Counted from the stretch's first letter, positions 25,099-34,348 are shown. The stretch is DNA of 64,000 nt from Paenibacillus sp. YPG26 (GCF_023704175.1 NZ_CP084530.1:1820001-1884000), one strand, 5' to 3'. Notes: generated by a model from the sequence alone, not told the origin. Made by a program: numbers and translations.

Positions 25099-26346
25099 TT
25101 ATTGACGAATTTGGCCGCTGCCTTGAATAGTGTATTTACTCGAAGTGAGGGCTGGAAGTCCCATTGGGCCCCGTGCATGAAGCTTCTGGGTACTGATGCC
25201 GATTTCTGCTCCGAATCCGAACTCGAATCCGTCGGTGAAGCGGGTGGAGGCATTATGATAGACTGCGGCCGCATCAATCTCGTTCAAGAACCGGACCGTA
25301 TTCTCTTCATTAGCAGTGACGATACACTCAGAATGCTTGGTGCCATACTTTGAGATGTGCGCCAGAGCCTCGTCGAGGTGGGACACCACTTTGATATTGA
25401 GAATGTAATCATTATATTCAGTAGCATAATCCTGTTCAGCAGCTTCTTTGGCCCATGGTACCAGCTGAAGGGTTAACGGACATCCGCGAAGCTCTACTTT
25501 GGCTTCCTTGAAGGCTTCCGCCAGATCCATTAAATGAGCCGCCGCGAATGATTCGTGAACCAGCAAGGTCTCCATAGCGTTGCAGACAGATGGGCGCTGC
25601 ACTTTGGCATTCAGCGAGATTTCCTTGGCCATCTGCGGATCGGCTGAAGCGTCCAGATAGGTATGACAGATTCCTGCGCCAGTCTCGATTACGGGTACCG
25701 TTGCATTTTGAACTACATTCTGAATCAATGAGGCTCCTCCGCGCGGAATGACAACATCCAGAAGACCATTCAGCTTAAGCATCTCATCAACAGAAGCCCG
25801 GCTTGCATCTTCAATTAGCTGAACTGCATTAGGCGGGATTGCTGTGCCGGACAACGCGGTATGAATCAGCTCAATGATCTTGCGGTTCGAGGAGAGGGCA
25901 GCTGAGCCGCCGCGAAGCACTACGGAATTTCCAGTCTTGAGGCATAGACCCACCGCATCAACCGTAACATTAGGACGGGCCTCATAGATGATTCCAATGA
26001 CACCAAGGGGAACACGCTTCTTCACAATATGGAGACCGTTAGGGCGGTCAATCGTCTCCAGAGTCTCGCCAACCGGATCGGGGAGATGAACAATCTGCCG
26101 TAATCCCTCGGCAATACCGGAGATCCGTTCATTGTCCAGGGCGAGCCGGTCAAGCAGCGATTCAGGCGTTCCATTCTCCCGGCCTCGCTTAAGGTCCTCT
26201 TGGTTAGCTTCGATGATCTCAGATGCCCCTTTGACAAGAGCTTCCGCTACGGCAAGGAGAGCTTCGTTCTTCTGCTCTGTCGTTAATTGACTCAAGATCA
26301 AGGATCCAGAACCGGCCAGTTCTGCTTTGTTTCTCACTTCACTCAT
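25099..26346 (-). CDS. proA: ProA, glutamate-5-semialdehyde dehydrogenase (gamma-glutamyl phosphate reductase)
   Basis: 415 residues of the aldehyde dehydrogenase fold. Seen are IGIIYEARPNVTVDAVGLCLKTGN, VLRGGSAALSSNR, VIPRGGASLI, the catalytic-Cys segment KVQRPSVCNAMETLLVH and the family signature NASTRFTDGFEFGFGAEIGIST. It reduces glutamyl-5-phosphate to the semialdehyde. It lies 21 bases downstream of proB and is clearly in the same operon. Confidence 0.96.
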   Translation of the reverse strand: MSEVRNKAELAGSGSLILSQLTTEQKNEALLAVAEALVKGASEIIEANQEDLKRGRENGTPESLLDRLALDNERISGIAEGLRQIVHLPDPVGETLETIDRPNGLHIVKKRVPLGVIGIIYEARPNVTVDAVGLCLKTGNSVVLRGGSAALSSNRKIIELIHTALSGTAIPPNAVQLIEDASRASVDEMLKLNGLLDVVIPRGGASLIQNVVQNATVPVIETGAGICHTYLDASADPQMAKEISLNAKVQRPSVCNAMETLLVHESFAAAHLMDLAEAFKEAKVELRGCPLTLQLVPWAKEAAEQDYATEYNDYILNIKVVSHLDEALAHISKYGTKHSECIVTANEENTVRFLNEIDAAAVYHNASTRFTDGFEFGFGAEIGISTQKLHARGPMGLPALTSSKYTIQGSGQIRQ

Positions 26347-26367
26347 CGTAATTGCCTCCTTAAATTA

Positions 26368-27471
26368 TTATTTCAGTGAAATCCACTCATCGCGGTGAAT
26401 CACTTCCAACCTGTGGATTCCATCCATCTTCTTCATGACTTCCTGGCTCGGTAGTCCGAGCACATCAAGCAATTGGGCTTCATCATAATTCACAATCCCG
26501 CGACCAAGTATTTCCCGCTTCTCATTCATAACTTCTACGACATCACCGGTACGAAAATTCCCCTCGGCTGCACGTATACCTACAGGAAGCAGACTGCGGC
26601 CGCCATAGATTAGAGCTGTCTCCGCACCTTCATCCACAATAAGCGTGCCGAGAGGTGTTGAGAGGAAGCCCAGCCACTGCTTCTTCATGGGCAGGGAGCT
26701 TAGCCTGGTGTCGAAATAAGTTCCGCGGCCGTGTCCCTGTACAGCGCGCTGCAGTTCGCCCGGAAGACCGCCCTTGCCGATAAAGACAGGTACGCCTCCC
26801 CGTGTGGCAATCTTCGCTGCATCAATCTTCGAACGCATCCCGCCAGTTCCAACTTTGGAACCCGAGCCTCCTGCAATAGAGTAGAGTTCATCCGTGAATT
26901 CGCTCACTCTCTCAATCCGGGTAGCCGCCGGGTCGATCCGGGGATCCTTCGTATACAGTCCTTCGGTATCCGTCAGAATGATGAGGTGATCGGCCTTCAG
27001 AAGGTTAGCCACAAGTGCGGAGAGTGTGTCATTGTCCCCGAACTTCAGCTCATCGATCGAGACGGTGTCGTTCTCATTAATAATGGGCAGGACGCCCTGC
27101 TTAAGCAGTTCCTCGACAGCCATACTGGCATTGCCCATCCGCTTGCGGTTCAGGAAGTCCGTACGTGTCAGGAGTACCTGCGCAGCCGGAATTCCATGCA
27201 CCTGAAAGGCTTCACGGTACGACTGCATCAGCAAAGCTTGACCTACCGCCGCCGCGGCCTGCTTCTCATGCAGCAGCCTCGGTCTTTCGGCATAACCAAT
27301 CTCGCGAAACCCGGCCGCGACAGCCCCCGAGGTGACAAGCAGCACTTGATAACCGGCTTCCCGGAGCCCGGAGAGCTCGGCCGCGAAGAATTGCACCGCC
27401 TCCCGGTTAAGTCCGCCTTCGGGTGAGGTGAGCGAGCTGCTGCCTATTTTGACAACGACGCGTTGATGCAT
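26368..27471 (-). CDS. proB: ProB, glutamate 5-kinase with PUA domain
   Basis: 367 residues. The amino acid kinase domain (1-260) has VVKIGSSSLTSPEGGL, VTSGAVAAGFREIG, NENDTVSIDELKFGDNDTLSALVA and GTGGMRSKIDAAKIA. A C-terminal PUA domain follows (about 275-365; GTLIVDEGAETALIYGGRSLLPVGI). First step of proline synthesis. ATG at 27471 is 8 bases after AGGAG; the frame continues to GTG 27480. A T-box leader with a proline specifier lies directly upstream, so expression should rise when tRNA-Pro is uncharged. Confidence 0.96.
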   Translation of the reverse strand: MHQRVVVKIGSSSLTSPEGGLNREAVQFFAAELSGLREAGYQVLLVTSGAVAAGFREIGYAERPRLLHEKQAAAAVGQALLMQSYREAFQVHGIPAAQVLLTRTDFLNRKRMGNASMAVEELLKQGVLPIINENDTVSIDELKFGDNDTLSALVANLLKADHLIILTDTEGLYTKDPRIDPAATRIERVSEFTDELYSIAGGSGSKVGTGGMRSKIDAAKIATRGGVPVFIGKGGLPGELQRAVQGHGRGTYFDTRLSSLPMKKQWLGFLSTPLGTLIVDEGAETALIYGGRSLLPVGIRAAEGNFRTGDVVEVMNEKREILGRGIVNYDEAQLLDVLGLPSQEVMKKMDGIHRLEVIHRDEWISLK

Positions 27472-27543
27472 GACATTCACTCCTACAATAAATTAGTTCG
27501 ACTTGTGATTATAATCCTGGTCGGTCGTGTGCTCCATATAAAC

Positions 27544-27785
27544 AAAAAAACTCCCGCCTTTGCATCGCAAAGGACGAAAGTTCTGACTTCCGCGGTACCA
27601 CCTTTATTGATGAACAGGGTTCATCCAACTTACAGCCTGTTAACAGGGGCAGCTGTCCGGCTTGATTAAGCCAGCCGTTCAGGGATAGGATTCCGAAGGG
27701 CGGACGGTAAATTCTCACAGCCATTAGGAATTTACTCTCTGGAATACGCCGCGTGTCTTCGTACTGGTCCCGTCATCACGTTTCA
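27544..27785 (-). promoter_or_regulatory. T-box riboswitch, proline (CCU) specifier, upstream of proB
   Basis: On the minus strand the T-box core GGTGGTACCGCGG lies at 27602-27590. The terminator AACTTTCG(T)CCTTTGC / GCAAAGGCGGGAGTT with seven T ends at 27544. The stem I features GGGACCAGTACGAAGA (AGTA element) and GGCTGTGAGA are upstream. In the specifier region, GGAATCCTATCC places CCT (Pro) at 27689-27687 followed by the usual A. The TGGT of the antiterminator bulge would pair with the ACCA end of a tRNA with discriminator A. Uncharged tRNA-Pro should permit read-through. Confidence 0.93.
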
Positions 27786-27798
27786 TTAATATATCGAT

Positions 27799-27827
27799 AG
27801 AATAACATGGGAAAAGTGGCTTTGCAA
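27799..27827 (-). promoter_or_regulatory. Putative sigma-A promoter of the T-box/proB operon
   Basis: On the minus strand TTGCAA (27827-27822) and TATTCT (27804-27799) are separated by 17 bases, just upstream of stem I. Each hexamer matches the consensus at 4 of 6 positions. Confidence 0.45.
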
Positions 27828-27840
27828 AGGGTGAGTCTGT

Positions 27841-29031
27841 TCAGAACAGTGAGAGTCTGCCAATGCGGTGTACCGCTTCGCGCAGACGGTCCTCGCTGCT
27901 AAGCAGTCCTACCCGGACAAATCCTTCTCCGTGCTTCCCGAACCCGATCCCGGGCGCTACGGCTACTTTGGCCTGCTCAAGTATGAGCTGCGCGAAGCGG
28001 GCAGAGTCATAACCTTCCGGTACAGGAAGCCATGCGAAGAACGAGCCTCCCGGCTTGCGTGCCTTCCAGCCGATCTCATCCAGCGCACCGAACAGGGCGT
28101 TTCGTCTCGATTCATACACTGCTACAAGATCAGCGACACTCTGCTGACTGGAGGTCAGCGCCACCTGGGCTGCCTCTTGAACAGCTCCGAACAAGCTGAC
28201 ATAGATATGGTCCTGAAGCTGATTAATAAGCGAGATAATGTTCTCATTACCCACGGCAAAAGCGACACGCCAGCCTGCCATGTTGTAAGTTTTGGAGAGG
28301 GTGTAATATTCAATCCCCACTTCCTTGGCACCAGGAGCTTCCAGAAAGCTGACGGGGCGATGTCCATCAAACCCAATCGCACCATAGGCAAAGTCGCTCG
28401 CAACAACAATATTGTTCTCGGCCGCAAAGTTCACGGTATCCTCATAAAAGGACAGCGGAGCCGTTGCCGAGGTTGGATTATTAGGATAGTTCAGGAACAT
28501 CAGCTTCGCCCGTGCCTTGTCTACAGCCGATACCGCTTCGTAGTCCGGCAGGAAGTTGTTCTCCTCACGCAGGGGAAGGAAGGACATTTCGGCTCCAGCC
28601 AGTGCCACTCCAGACCAGTAATCCGGGTAACCCGGATCAGGCACCAGACACAGGTCTCCGGGGTTGAGCAGAATCTGGCTGATCTGAACGAGTCCAGTCT
28701 TGCCTCCAAAGAGAATAGCAACCTCTTTCTCAGGATCAAGGGTAACTCCGTAATCCTCAAGATAACGCTGCGCCGCAGCTTCCTTCAGGAATGAGTATCC
28801 AGTGAAGGGGGAGTACTTATGATAAAGCGGGTTCGATACCGCTTCCTTAGCTGCTTGAACTATATGTTCAGGGGTGGGCCGGTCGGGATTGCCCTGTCCC
28901 AGATTAATAACATCATGACCTGCCGAAATCTCCCGGTTCACGTTGTGCACCAGAGTGGCGAAGAACTGCTTGGGCAGACGGCCCATGACATCCGCCGCTT
29001 GTATGTTTAGGGAAGGCTTGGGTTGTTTCAT
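27841..29031 (-). CDS. mtnE: Aminotransferase class I, MtnE-like (methionine salvage)
   Basis: 396 residues, fold type I PLP enzyme. Close over its length to B. subtilis MtnE/YkrV as I recall it: LPKQFFATLVHNVNREI, HDVINLGQGNPDRPTPEHIV, ILFGGKTGLVQ, PDPGYPDYWSGV, LNYPNNPTSA, YTLSKTYNMAGWRVAFAVGN (PLP lysine) and GSFFAWLPVPEGY. It transaminates ketomethylthiobutyrate to methionine, the last salvage step. ATG 29031 has GGAG ten bases upstream. It lies directly upstream of the T-box unit and is divergent from mtnU. A more general aminotransferase role cannot be excluded. Confidence 0.85.
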   Translation of the reverse strand: MKQPKPSLNIQAADVMGRLPKQFFATLVHNVNREISAGHDVINLGQGNPDRPTPEHIVQAAKEAVSNPLYHKYSPFTGYSFLKEAAAQRYLEDYGVTLDPEKEVAILFGGKTGLVQISQILLNPGDLCLVPDPGYPDYWSGVALAGAEMSFLPLREENNFLPDYEAVSAVDKARAKLMFLNYPNNPTSATAPLSFYEDTVNFAAENNIVVASDFAYGAIGFDGHRPVSFLEAPGAKEVGIEYYTLSKTYNMAGWRVAFAVGNENIISLINQLQDHIYVSLFGAVQEAAQVALTSSQQSVADLVAVYESRRNALFGALDEIGWKARKPGGSFFAWLPVPEGYDSARFAQLILEQAKVAVAPGIGFGKHGEGFVRVGLLSSEDRLREAVHRIGRLSLF

Positions 29032-29205
29032 GTGATACACACTCCGATCAAGGTCCAGTAATGAATTTGCCTGCTTGGCTATAGTCCATCTAATTTATCA
29101 CGATTTAACCAAGCTGTATAGAATGAATTAGAGGCGGGGAGATTGCTTTTCGAGCTGCTCAAGGGATATGATTATATCTAGTTGCAAGGAAGGGAGTAGA
29201 GATTT

Positions 29206-30027
29206 ATGTCCGCAGAACAAACCCATTCTACTCAGAGTAAGTGGAATATTGCGTTGATCCAGTCCGATATTGTCCTTGGCGAACCCAAGCTGAATGCCTT
29301 TAGATTGAAGCAGCTGATGGAGCAGTCTCTCCAAGCTGAGCTCAAGCCGGATGTTATCGTTCTTCCTGAGATGTGGAACACCGGTTACGCTCTAACAGAA
29401 ATCCATGAGTTGGCTGATCTGCAGGGGCTGGAGACCAGAGCCTGGCTGTCGGATTTCGCGCGGGAGTACGGCGTTCATGTCGTCGGCGGCTCTGTCGCCC
29501 AGAAGACGGAAGGAAATGTGCGGAATACGACGTATATTTTTAACAGGCAGGGAGAACTTGCGGGTGAGTATTCCAAGATTCACTTGTTCCGGCTGATGGA
29601 GGAAGAGAAGCATTTAACAGCGGGAGACCGGAGGGTAACTTTTGAGATTGATGGAACCACCGCCGCAAGCTCGATCTGTTATGATATCCGGTTCCCCGAG
29701 CTTGCAAGGTCGCTGGCACTTAACGGAGCCAAAGCGCTCTTCGTACCGGCAGAGTGGCCGCATCCAAGAATCCATCACTGGCGTACACTGCTCACCGCAA
29801 GAGCTATAGAGAATCAAATGTTCGTCATCGCCTGCAACCGGGTCGGCGTTAGCGGGAAGGATTCCTTCTTCGGTCATTCCATGATTATTGATCCTTGGGG
29901 TGAGATTATCGCCGAGGGTGGAGAAGGGGAAGAGATTGTTACTGGACAGATCGATCTGTCTGTTGTGGATGAGGTTCGCAAGCGGATTCCTATATTTGAG
30001 GATCGCCGTCCTGAACTCTATATCTAG
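29206..30027 (+). CDS. mtnU: Carbon-nitrogen hydrolase, MtnU-like omega-amidase
   Basis: 273 residues, nitrilase superfamily, with the catalytic triad visible: Glu in VLPEMWNTGY, Lys in GEYSKIHLFRLM, Cys in SSICYDIRFPEL. B. subtilis MtnU (YkrU) sits divergently beside mtnE and is thought to hydrolyse the 2-oxoacid amide left after glutamine-dependent transamination. The same arrangement is seen here. ATG 29206 follows GAAGGGAGTAG. The 174-base divergent region to mtnE holds no recognisable SAM riboswitch. Confidence 0.85.
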   Translation: MSAEQTHSTQSKWNIALIQSDIVLGEPKLNAFRLKQLMEQSLQAELKPDVIVLPEMWNTGYALTEIHELADLQGLETRAWLSDFAREYGVHVVGGSVAQKTEGNVRNTTYIFNRQGELAGEYSKIHLFRLMEEEKHLTAGDRRVTFEIDGTTAASSICYDIRFPELARSLALNGAKALFVPAEWPHPRIHHWRTLLTARAIENQMFVIACNRVGVSGKDSFFGHSMIIDPWGEIIAEGGEGEEIVTGQIDLSVVDEVRKRIPIFEDRRPELYI

Positions 30028-30060
30028 ATCACACGGCAACCATATACATCGTACTTCGAA

Positions 30061-30101
30061 CAGAATGACTCCGAGGGCTCTAGAGCTCCGGAGTCATTCT
30101 G
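30061..30101. terminator. Stem-loop between convergent mtnU and lysR genes
   Basis: CAGAATGACTCCG pairs perfectly with CGGAGTCATTCTG around a loop holding GCTCTAGAGC. No T run follows on either strand. The lysR stop codon lies inside the loop. It may serve both directions. Confidence 0.55.
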
Positions 30102-30997
30102 TGTTCCAGCACACCTTTGAACGTGTCGATAAAAGCTTCCGCGGCTTTTGATAAATAACGGCCCTTGCGGTAGGCAATGACAAGGGTACGGCTGGGGATC
30201 GGATTCTCAATCGGTATGTATACCGGAATGAGTTCACTCCGCTTCGCCCGGGCGATAAAGCGGGGAACAAAGGTAATGCCCATCCCTGCCGCGACAAGTG
30301 ATTGAATGGTCTCTATATTATTGCTCTCAAACACTACCCCAGGCTCAAATCCTGCCTTCCGGCACATTTCAATGGTCAAAGTCCGCAGCCCCTGGCCTTT
30401 CTTGAGAACGATAAAGGATTCATCTCTCAGCAGCTTCATCTGCTCGGCGCTGTTCAGAACCGGTAAGGCGGCCAGAGGGTGATTGGGCGGAACCGCAAGG
30501 TCGATGCGCTCTTCTCCGATGGGTTCATAAGTTAACGAGCCCTCGGTCAGGGGAAGAGATAGCAGACTAAGATCTGTACCTCCGCCAGCAGTCAGCTTCT
30601 CAAGATTCAGGGAAGTATCCTCGAGTAACGAAATCTGAATCTCGGGGTAAGCTTCCTTGAAAGCAGGAAGCACATAAGGCAGCAGGTGTGAGCCGGTAAT
30701 CGGCATGCTTCCAACAACGACACGGCCTTTGCGCAGCTGGGAGATATCATCCATCTCCTGGCGAAGCTGCTCGACAGCGTCCACAATTTTGCGGGCATGG
30801 GTGATAAAGCTCTCTCCCGCATGAGTAAGCTCGACCGTGCTTGTATTCCTCTGGAACAGCAGCACGCCAAGCTCCTTCTCCAGCTTGGACAGCTGCTGGC
30901 TAAGGGATGGCTGGGCAATATGGAGCTTATCCGCAGCCCTTGAAAAGTTGCGTTCTTCGGCGATTTGAAGCGTGTACTGCAGCTGTCTGAATTCCAT
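30080..30997 (-). CDS. LysR-family transcriptional regulator
   Basis: 305 residues. The N-terminal winged helix-turn-helix (1-60) has LQYTLQIAEERNFSRAADKL and AQPSLSQQLSKLEKELGVLLFQR. A linker helix leads to the co-inducer-binding domain (about 90-295; VVVGSMPITGSHLLPYVLPAF, LAVPPNHPLA, GMGITFVPRFIA). It resembles the CysL/AlsR-like LysR proteins of Firmicutes, but the ligand cannot be read from the sequence. It diverges from leuC with about 360 bases between, so leuCD is a candidate target. Starts ATG 30997 on the minus strand. Confidence 0.92.
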   Translation of the reverse strand: MEFRQLQYTLQIAEERNFSRAADKLHIAQPSLSQQLSKLEKELGVLLFQRNTSTVELTHAGESFITHARKIVDAVEQLRQEMDDISQLRKGRVVVGSMPITGSHLLPYVLPAFKEAYPEIQISLLEDTSLNLEKLTAGGGTDLSLLSLPLTEGSLTYEPIGEERIDLAVPPNHPLAALPVLNSAEQMKLLRDESFIVLKKGQGLRTLTIEMCRKAGFEPGVVFESNNIETIQSLVAAGMGITFVPRFIARAKRSELIPVYIPIENPIPSRTLVIAYRKGRYLSKAAEAFIDTFKGVLEHRMTPEL

Positions 30998-31361
30998 CGT
31001 TATAACCTCTCATTCGCGTACATTTATAAGTAAATCCTATTAACATTATATACTTAGATAGGCTGGGAACGAAACTAATGGATAAATAAGAGTCAGGCAG
31101 GAACCTGCATTTAGATGAAGCGGGCCGCGAAAATGGCAGATGCCGAAGCGGCCCTGTGTAGCATTTGGGGGTTTAAGCTAAATATGCTATTTCTCAAATG
31201 GTCAACTTATAGGCCAAACCTATCACAATTATAGAAATCATATCTTGGAACAATTAGTTGACAAATGTTATAGTAAATCTAACGAACGAAGTGGTAGTCT
31301 TTATAGGATGAGCCGCTTCGTCAACAAGTTCGCTATTATTGCTAATTTAGAGGTGATTATG
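30998..31361. promoter_or_regulatory. Divergent lysR/leuC regulatory region with structured leader
   Basis: No gene seen. ATAAGTAAATCCTAT (31026-31040) is an imperfect dyad of the LysR T-N11-A type next to the lysR start, and the minus strand has a -10-like TATAAT just above it. Around 31120-31160 GGGCCGC pairs with GCGGCCC, with an inner GGC/GCC hairpin. Towards leuC, TTGGAA with TATAGT 18 bases on (31242-31271) or TTGACA at 31257 could be a promoter. A 10-pair hairpin (ACGAAGTGGT with GCCGCTTCGT, about 31283-31321) lies in the leader. No T-box core was found. Confidence 0.45.
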
Positions 31362-32786
31362 ATGAGTCAGAAGAAAACGATGTATGAGAAAATTTGGGAA
31401 AATCATGTTATTCATCAGGAAGAAGGCAAGCCAAGCATTCTGTATATTGACCTTCACCTTGTTCATGAGGTTACGTCTCCGCAAGCATTTGAAGGGCTTC
31501 GTCTAAGCGGACGCAAGGTGCGCAGACCCGAGCTTACTTTCGCTACTATGGACCATAACGTTCCTACCAAGGACCGGTATAATATTACAGATCCAATCTC
31601 TAAGCAGCAGATTGACACGCTCTCCCAGAACTGCCGTGACTTCGGAGTTACCTTGTTCGACCTTGATACGATTGATCAGGGCGTTGTACACGTTATGGGG
31701 CCGGAACTGGGTCTTACTCATCCGGGCAAAACGATTGTATGCGGCGACAGCCATACTTCCACGCACGGGGCGTTCGGTGCCCTCGCATTCGGTATCGGTA
31801 CAAGTGAAGTTGAACACGTTATGGCTACTCAGTGTCTGCAGCAGGCTAAAGCGAAGACGCTTGAAGTGCGCTTCGTTGGCAAGCGCAACCCGGGCGTAAC
31901 TGCAAAGGACCTTATCCTTGGAGTCATTGCCAAATACGGAACTGACTTTGCTACTGGATATGTCATCGAGTATACAGGTGAAGCGATCCGTGAATTGTCC
32001 ATGGAAGAGCGCATGACCGTCTGCAACATGTCCATCGAAGGTGGAGCAAGAGCAGGTCTGATTGCTCCGGATGAGACTACATTTGAATACCTGCGTGGTC
32101 GTCAGTATGTGCCGCAAGGGGCTGCTTTTGATGAGGCGGTTGCCCGCTGGAGAGAGCTTGCTACGGATGAAGGCGCTCAGTATGACCGTGTTGTTGAATT
32201 CGATGTGGATTCTCTTATCCCGCAAGTAACCTGGGGAACAAGTCCGGGAATGGGTACCAACATTAGCGCAGCAGTGCCGAACCCGGCAGACTTCGAGTCA
32301 GAGAACGAACGTAAAGCGGCTGAGAAAGCCCTTGAATATATGGGACTTACCCCAGGCACTCCAATGTCTGAGATCGAAATTGATTATGTGTTCATCGGTT
32401 CATGTACAAATGGACGTATTGAAGATCTTCGCGCCGCAGCAGCAGTCGCTAAAGGTCATAAAGTGTCCGATAAAGTGACGGCAATTGTTGTGCCTGGTTC
32501 CGGCCGTGTTAAGATTCAGGCGGAAGAGGAAGGGCTGGACAAGATCTTCACTGAGGCTGGATTTGAATGGCGTGAAGCAGGATGCAGTATGTGTCTCGCG
32601 ATGAACCCTGACGTTCTGCAGCCGGGACAACGCTGTGCCTCAACTTCCAACCGTAACTTTGAAGGCCGTCAAGGACGCGGAGGACGTACTCATCTGGTCT
32701 CCCCGGCTATGGCAGCGGCAGCGGCAGTTGAAGGACGCTTTGTAGATGTTCGTGATTGGAACTTCAAGACTGAAGTTGTCAGCTAA
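31362..32786 (+). CDS. leuC: LeuC, 3-isopropylmalate dehydratase large subunit
   Basis: 474 residues, aconitase family. The 4Fe-4S ligands are in [17 protein letters not shown] and in [12 protein letters not shown]. Also seen are [36 protein letters not shown] and [20 protein letters not shown]. With LeuD it isomerises 2- to 3-isopropylmalate in leucine synthesis. Start ATG 31362 is six bases after AGAGGTG; ATG 31359 is too close to that site, and the longer open frame upstream is leader. leuA and leuB are not in the window. Confidence 0.95.
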   Translation: MSQKKTMYEKIWENHVIHQEEGKPSILYIDLHLVHEVTSPQAFEGLRLSGRKVRRPELTFATMDHNVPTKDRYNITDPISKQQIDTLSQNCRDFGVTLFDLDTIDQGVVHVMGPELGLTHPGKTIVCGDSHTSTHGAFGALAFGIGTSEVEHVMATQCLQQAKAKTLEVRFVGKRNPGVTAKDLILGVIAKYGTDFATGYVIEYTGEAIRELSMEERMTVCNMSIEGGARAGLIAPDETTFEYLRGRQYVPQGAAFDEAVARWRELATDEGAQYDRVVEFDVDSLIPQVTWGTSPGMGTNISAAVPNPADFESENERKAAEKALEYMGLTPGTPMSEIEIDYVFIGSCTNGRIEDLRAAAAVAKGHKVSDKVTAIVVPGSGRVKIQAEEEGLDKIFTEAGFEWREAGCSMCLAMNPDVLQPGQRCASTSNRNFEGRQGRGGRTHLVSPAMAAAAAVEGRFVDVRDWNFKTEVVS

Positions 32787-32820
32787 GATCGGGTAGCTAA
32801 ATAGAGGGGAGACAATAACC

Positions 32821-33423
32821 ATGCAAGCATTTACTAAACTTAACGGTATCGTGGGTCCTGTAGACCGTGTCAATGTAGATACCGATGCTATTATTCCTAA
32901 ACAATTCCTTAAGCGTATTGAGCGCACGGGATTCGGACAATTCCTTTTCTTCGAATGGCGTTTTGATGAAGAAGGCAATGTGAATCCTAACTTTGAACTG
33001 AACAAGCCTCGTTATGAGGGAGCTTCCGTTCTTATCTCCCGCGTTAACTTTGGCTGCGGCTCCTCCCGTGAGCATGCGCCTTGGGCGATTATGGACTATG
33101 GCTTCCGCTGTGTAATCGCACCTTCATTTGCAGATATTTTCTACAATAACTGCTTCAAGAACGGAATTCTGCCTATTGTCCTCTCCGAGGAGCAGGTTGA
33201 AGATTTGTTCCAGCGTACAGCAGCTCATGAGGGCTACAAGCTGAATGTTGATCTTGAGAACAAGACGATTACGGATGAGTACGGTCTTGTAATTAACTTC
33301 GACCTCGACGAGCACCGCCGCCAGTTCCTGCTTCAAGGATTGGATGATATCGGGCTTACGCTTAAGCATGAGGACGAGATTTCTGCCTACGAAGAGAAGA
33401 ACGCTGCCCGCTTATTCGCTTAA
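32821..33423 (+). CDS. leuD: LeuD, 3-isopropylmalate dehydratase small subunit
   Basis: 200 residues, the aconitase swivel domain. It contains [37 protein letters not shown] and [22 protein letters not shown] segments. It forms the isomerase with LeuC and lies 34 bases after it. A large terminator begins 46 bases after the stop. Confidence 0.96.
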   Translation: MQAFTKLNGIVGPVDRVNVDTDAIIPKQFLKRIERTGFGQFLFFEWRFDEEGNVNPNFELNKPRYEGASVLISRVNFGCGSSREHAPWAIMDYGFRCVIAPSFADIFYNNCFKNGILPIVLSEEQVEDLFQRTAAHEGYKLNVDLENKTITDEYGLVINFDLDEHRRQFLLQGLDDIGLTLKHEDEISAYEEKNAARLFA

Positions 33424-33468
33424 TTTTTGTTATAATCCGGAACGAGTCTGATTTCAGACTATGGGATT

Positions 33469-33536
33469 GCACCTCTTGGTATAGACTTTGGACACCCTTT
33501 GGGTACAGCCAATGATATACAAGGGGTGCATTTTTT
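33469..33536 (+). terminator. Large Rho-independent terminator after leuD
   Basis: GCACCTCTTGGTATA pairs with TATACAAGGGGTGC (one bulge, one G-T pair), with an inner ACCC/GGGT hairpin, then ATTTTTT. It ends 23 bases before the next gene's likely start. A small perfect hairpin, AGTCTGATTTCAGACT, lies upstream at 33445-33460. Confidence 0.8.
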
Positions 33537-33559
33537 ATGGCGGGATAAGGATACGAAGG

Positions 33560-34348
33560 GTGGTGGGTTATTTGAGTAGTAATTATCAAGAGATCGATGA
33601 GGTACTGGAGAAAATGCAAGCCGCTGTAAGGAGAACAAGAGAGCAGGATCCGGCCTTTTACGCCAAATATCCAATGCAGCTGTACACTGTGGCTGAGGAT
33701 GAGGATCTACAAAGGGTCGCCGCTCAGTGGACGCTGCCTGATGAATACTTATACTTCCTGAAGCATTTTGTGCCCCAGGCGGTCTCCTGGAACACGGATG
33801 ACTATATCAATCTAGATATTTATGGCGCCATAGACTTGACCCAGGGTCAATCTGGCTACAGCTTTAATCCAGTTAAAGAGGAGTTCATAACAGATTGGCC
33901 GACTGATTATCTGGTCATCGCATCTGATGAAGGCGATCCTTATTGTCTCGACCTGTCGAGAGGGGACACGGCTATTTATACGGCTCCGCATGGGGCGGGA
34001 ACCTGGGATTTCCAGATAGCCTATGATAATCTGGCTGAATTTCTGAACAGCGTCCTGCTTCCCCGCAGTATGGAAGATGAGGAATCGGAGAATGACGTAG
34101 GCGGAACGTATGACTATTATAAAGTGTTCATTTGCGGACCCGGTGCCGACAGGGTGAAAACCCTTGTGTTCATCAAAAAGACGTTCTCTTGTGATTATAC
34201 ACAAGCGAAGACTTATCTGGAGGAAGTACCTCTTCTCGTATTTAAGGGCATTGAGAGCAGCGCTGCTCATATTGAAGATCAGCTAAAGAGCATCGGCGCA
34301 GATTATACAAAACAACAAATCAGTGTGGATGAATTTTTGCAACGCTGA
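33560..34348 (+). CDS. SUKH (SMI1/KNR4)-like protein with L7/L12-like C-terminal domain
   Basis: About 262 residues, cytoplasmic. Residues about 40-165 show the SMI1/KNR4 pattern: WTLPDEYLYFLKHFVP, then YINLDIYGAIDL and LVIASDEGDPYCLDLS, followed by TWDFQIAYDNLAEFL. Residues about 190-260 resemble the ribosomal L7/L12 C-terminal fold: VKTLVFIKKTFSCDYTQAKTYLEEVPLLVFKG, then a helix and a final strand. SUKH proteins are often immunity or contact-dependent-system proteins, but no toxin gene is adjacent. GTG 33560 lies 9 bases after AAGGA; TTG 33572 is an alternative. Function unassigned. Confidence 0.7.
   Translation: MVGYLSSNYQEIDEVLEKMQAAVRRTREQDPAFYAKYPMQLYTVAEDEDLQRVAAQWTLPDEYLYFLKHFVPQAVSWNTDDYINLDIYGAIDLTQGQSGYSFNPVKEEFITDWPTDYLVIASDEGDPYCLDLSRGDTAIYTAPHGAGTWDFQIAYDNLAEFLNSVLLPRSMEDEESENDVGGTYDYYKVFICGPGADRVKTLVFIKKTFSCDYTQAKTYLEEVPLLVFKGIESSAAHIEDQLKSIGADYTKQQISVDEFLQR

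Noticed and set aside
27868..28794. 308-residue frame opposite mtnE
   Set aside because: It is the antisense of a clearly recognised aminotransferase, with no ribosome binding site or domain.
29041..29205. Possible SAM riboswitch between mtnE and mtnU
   Set aside because: No S-box core or terminator was found on either strand.
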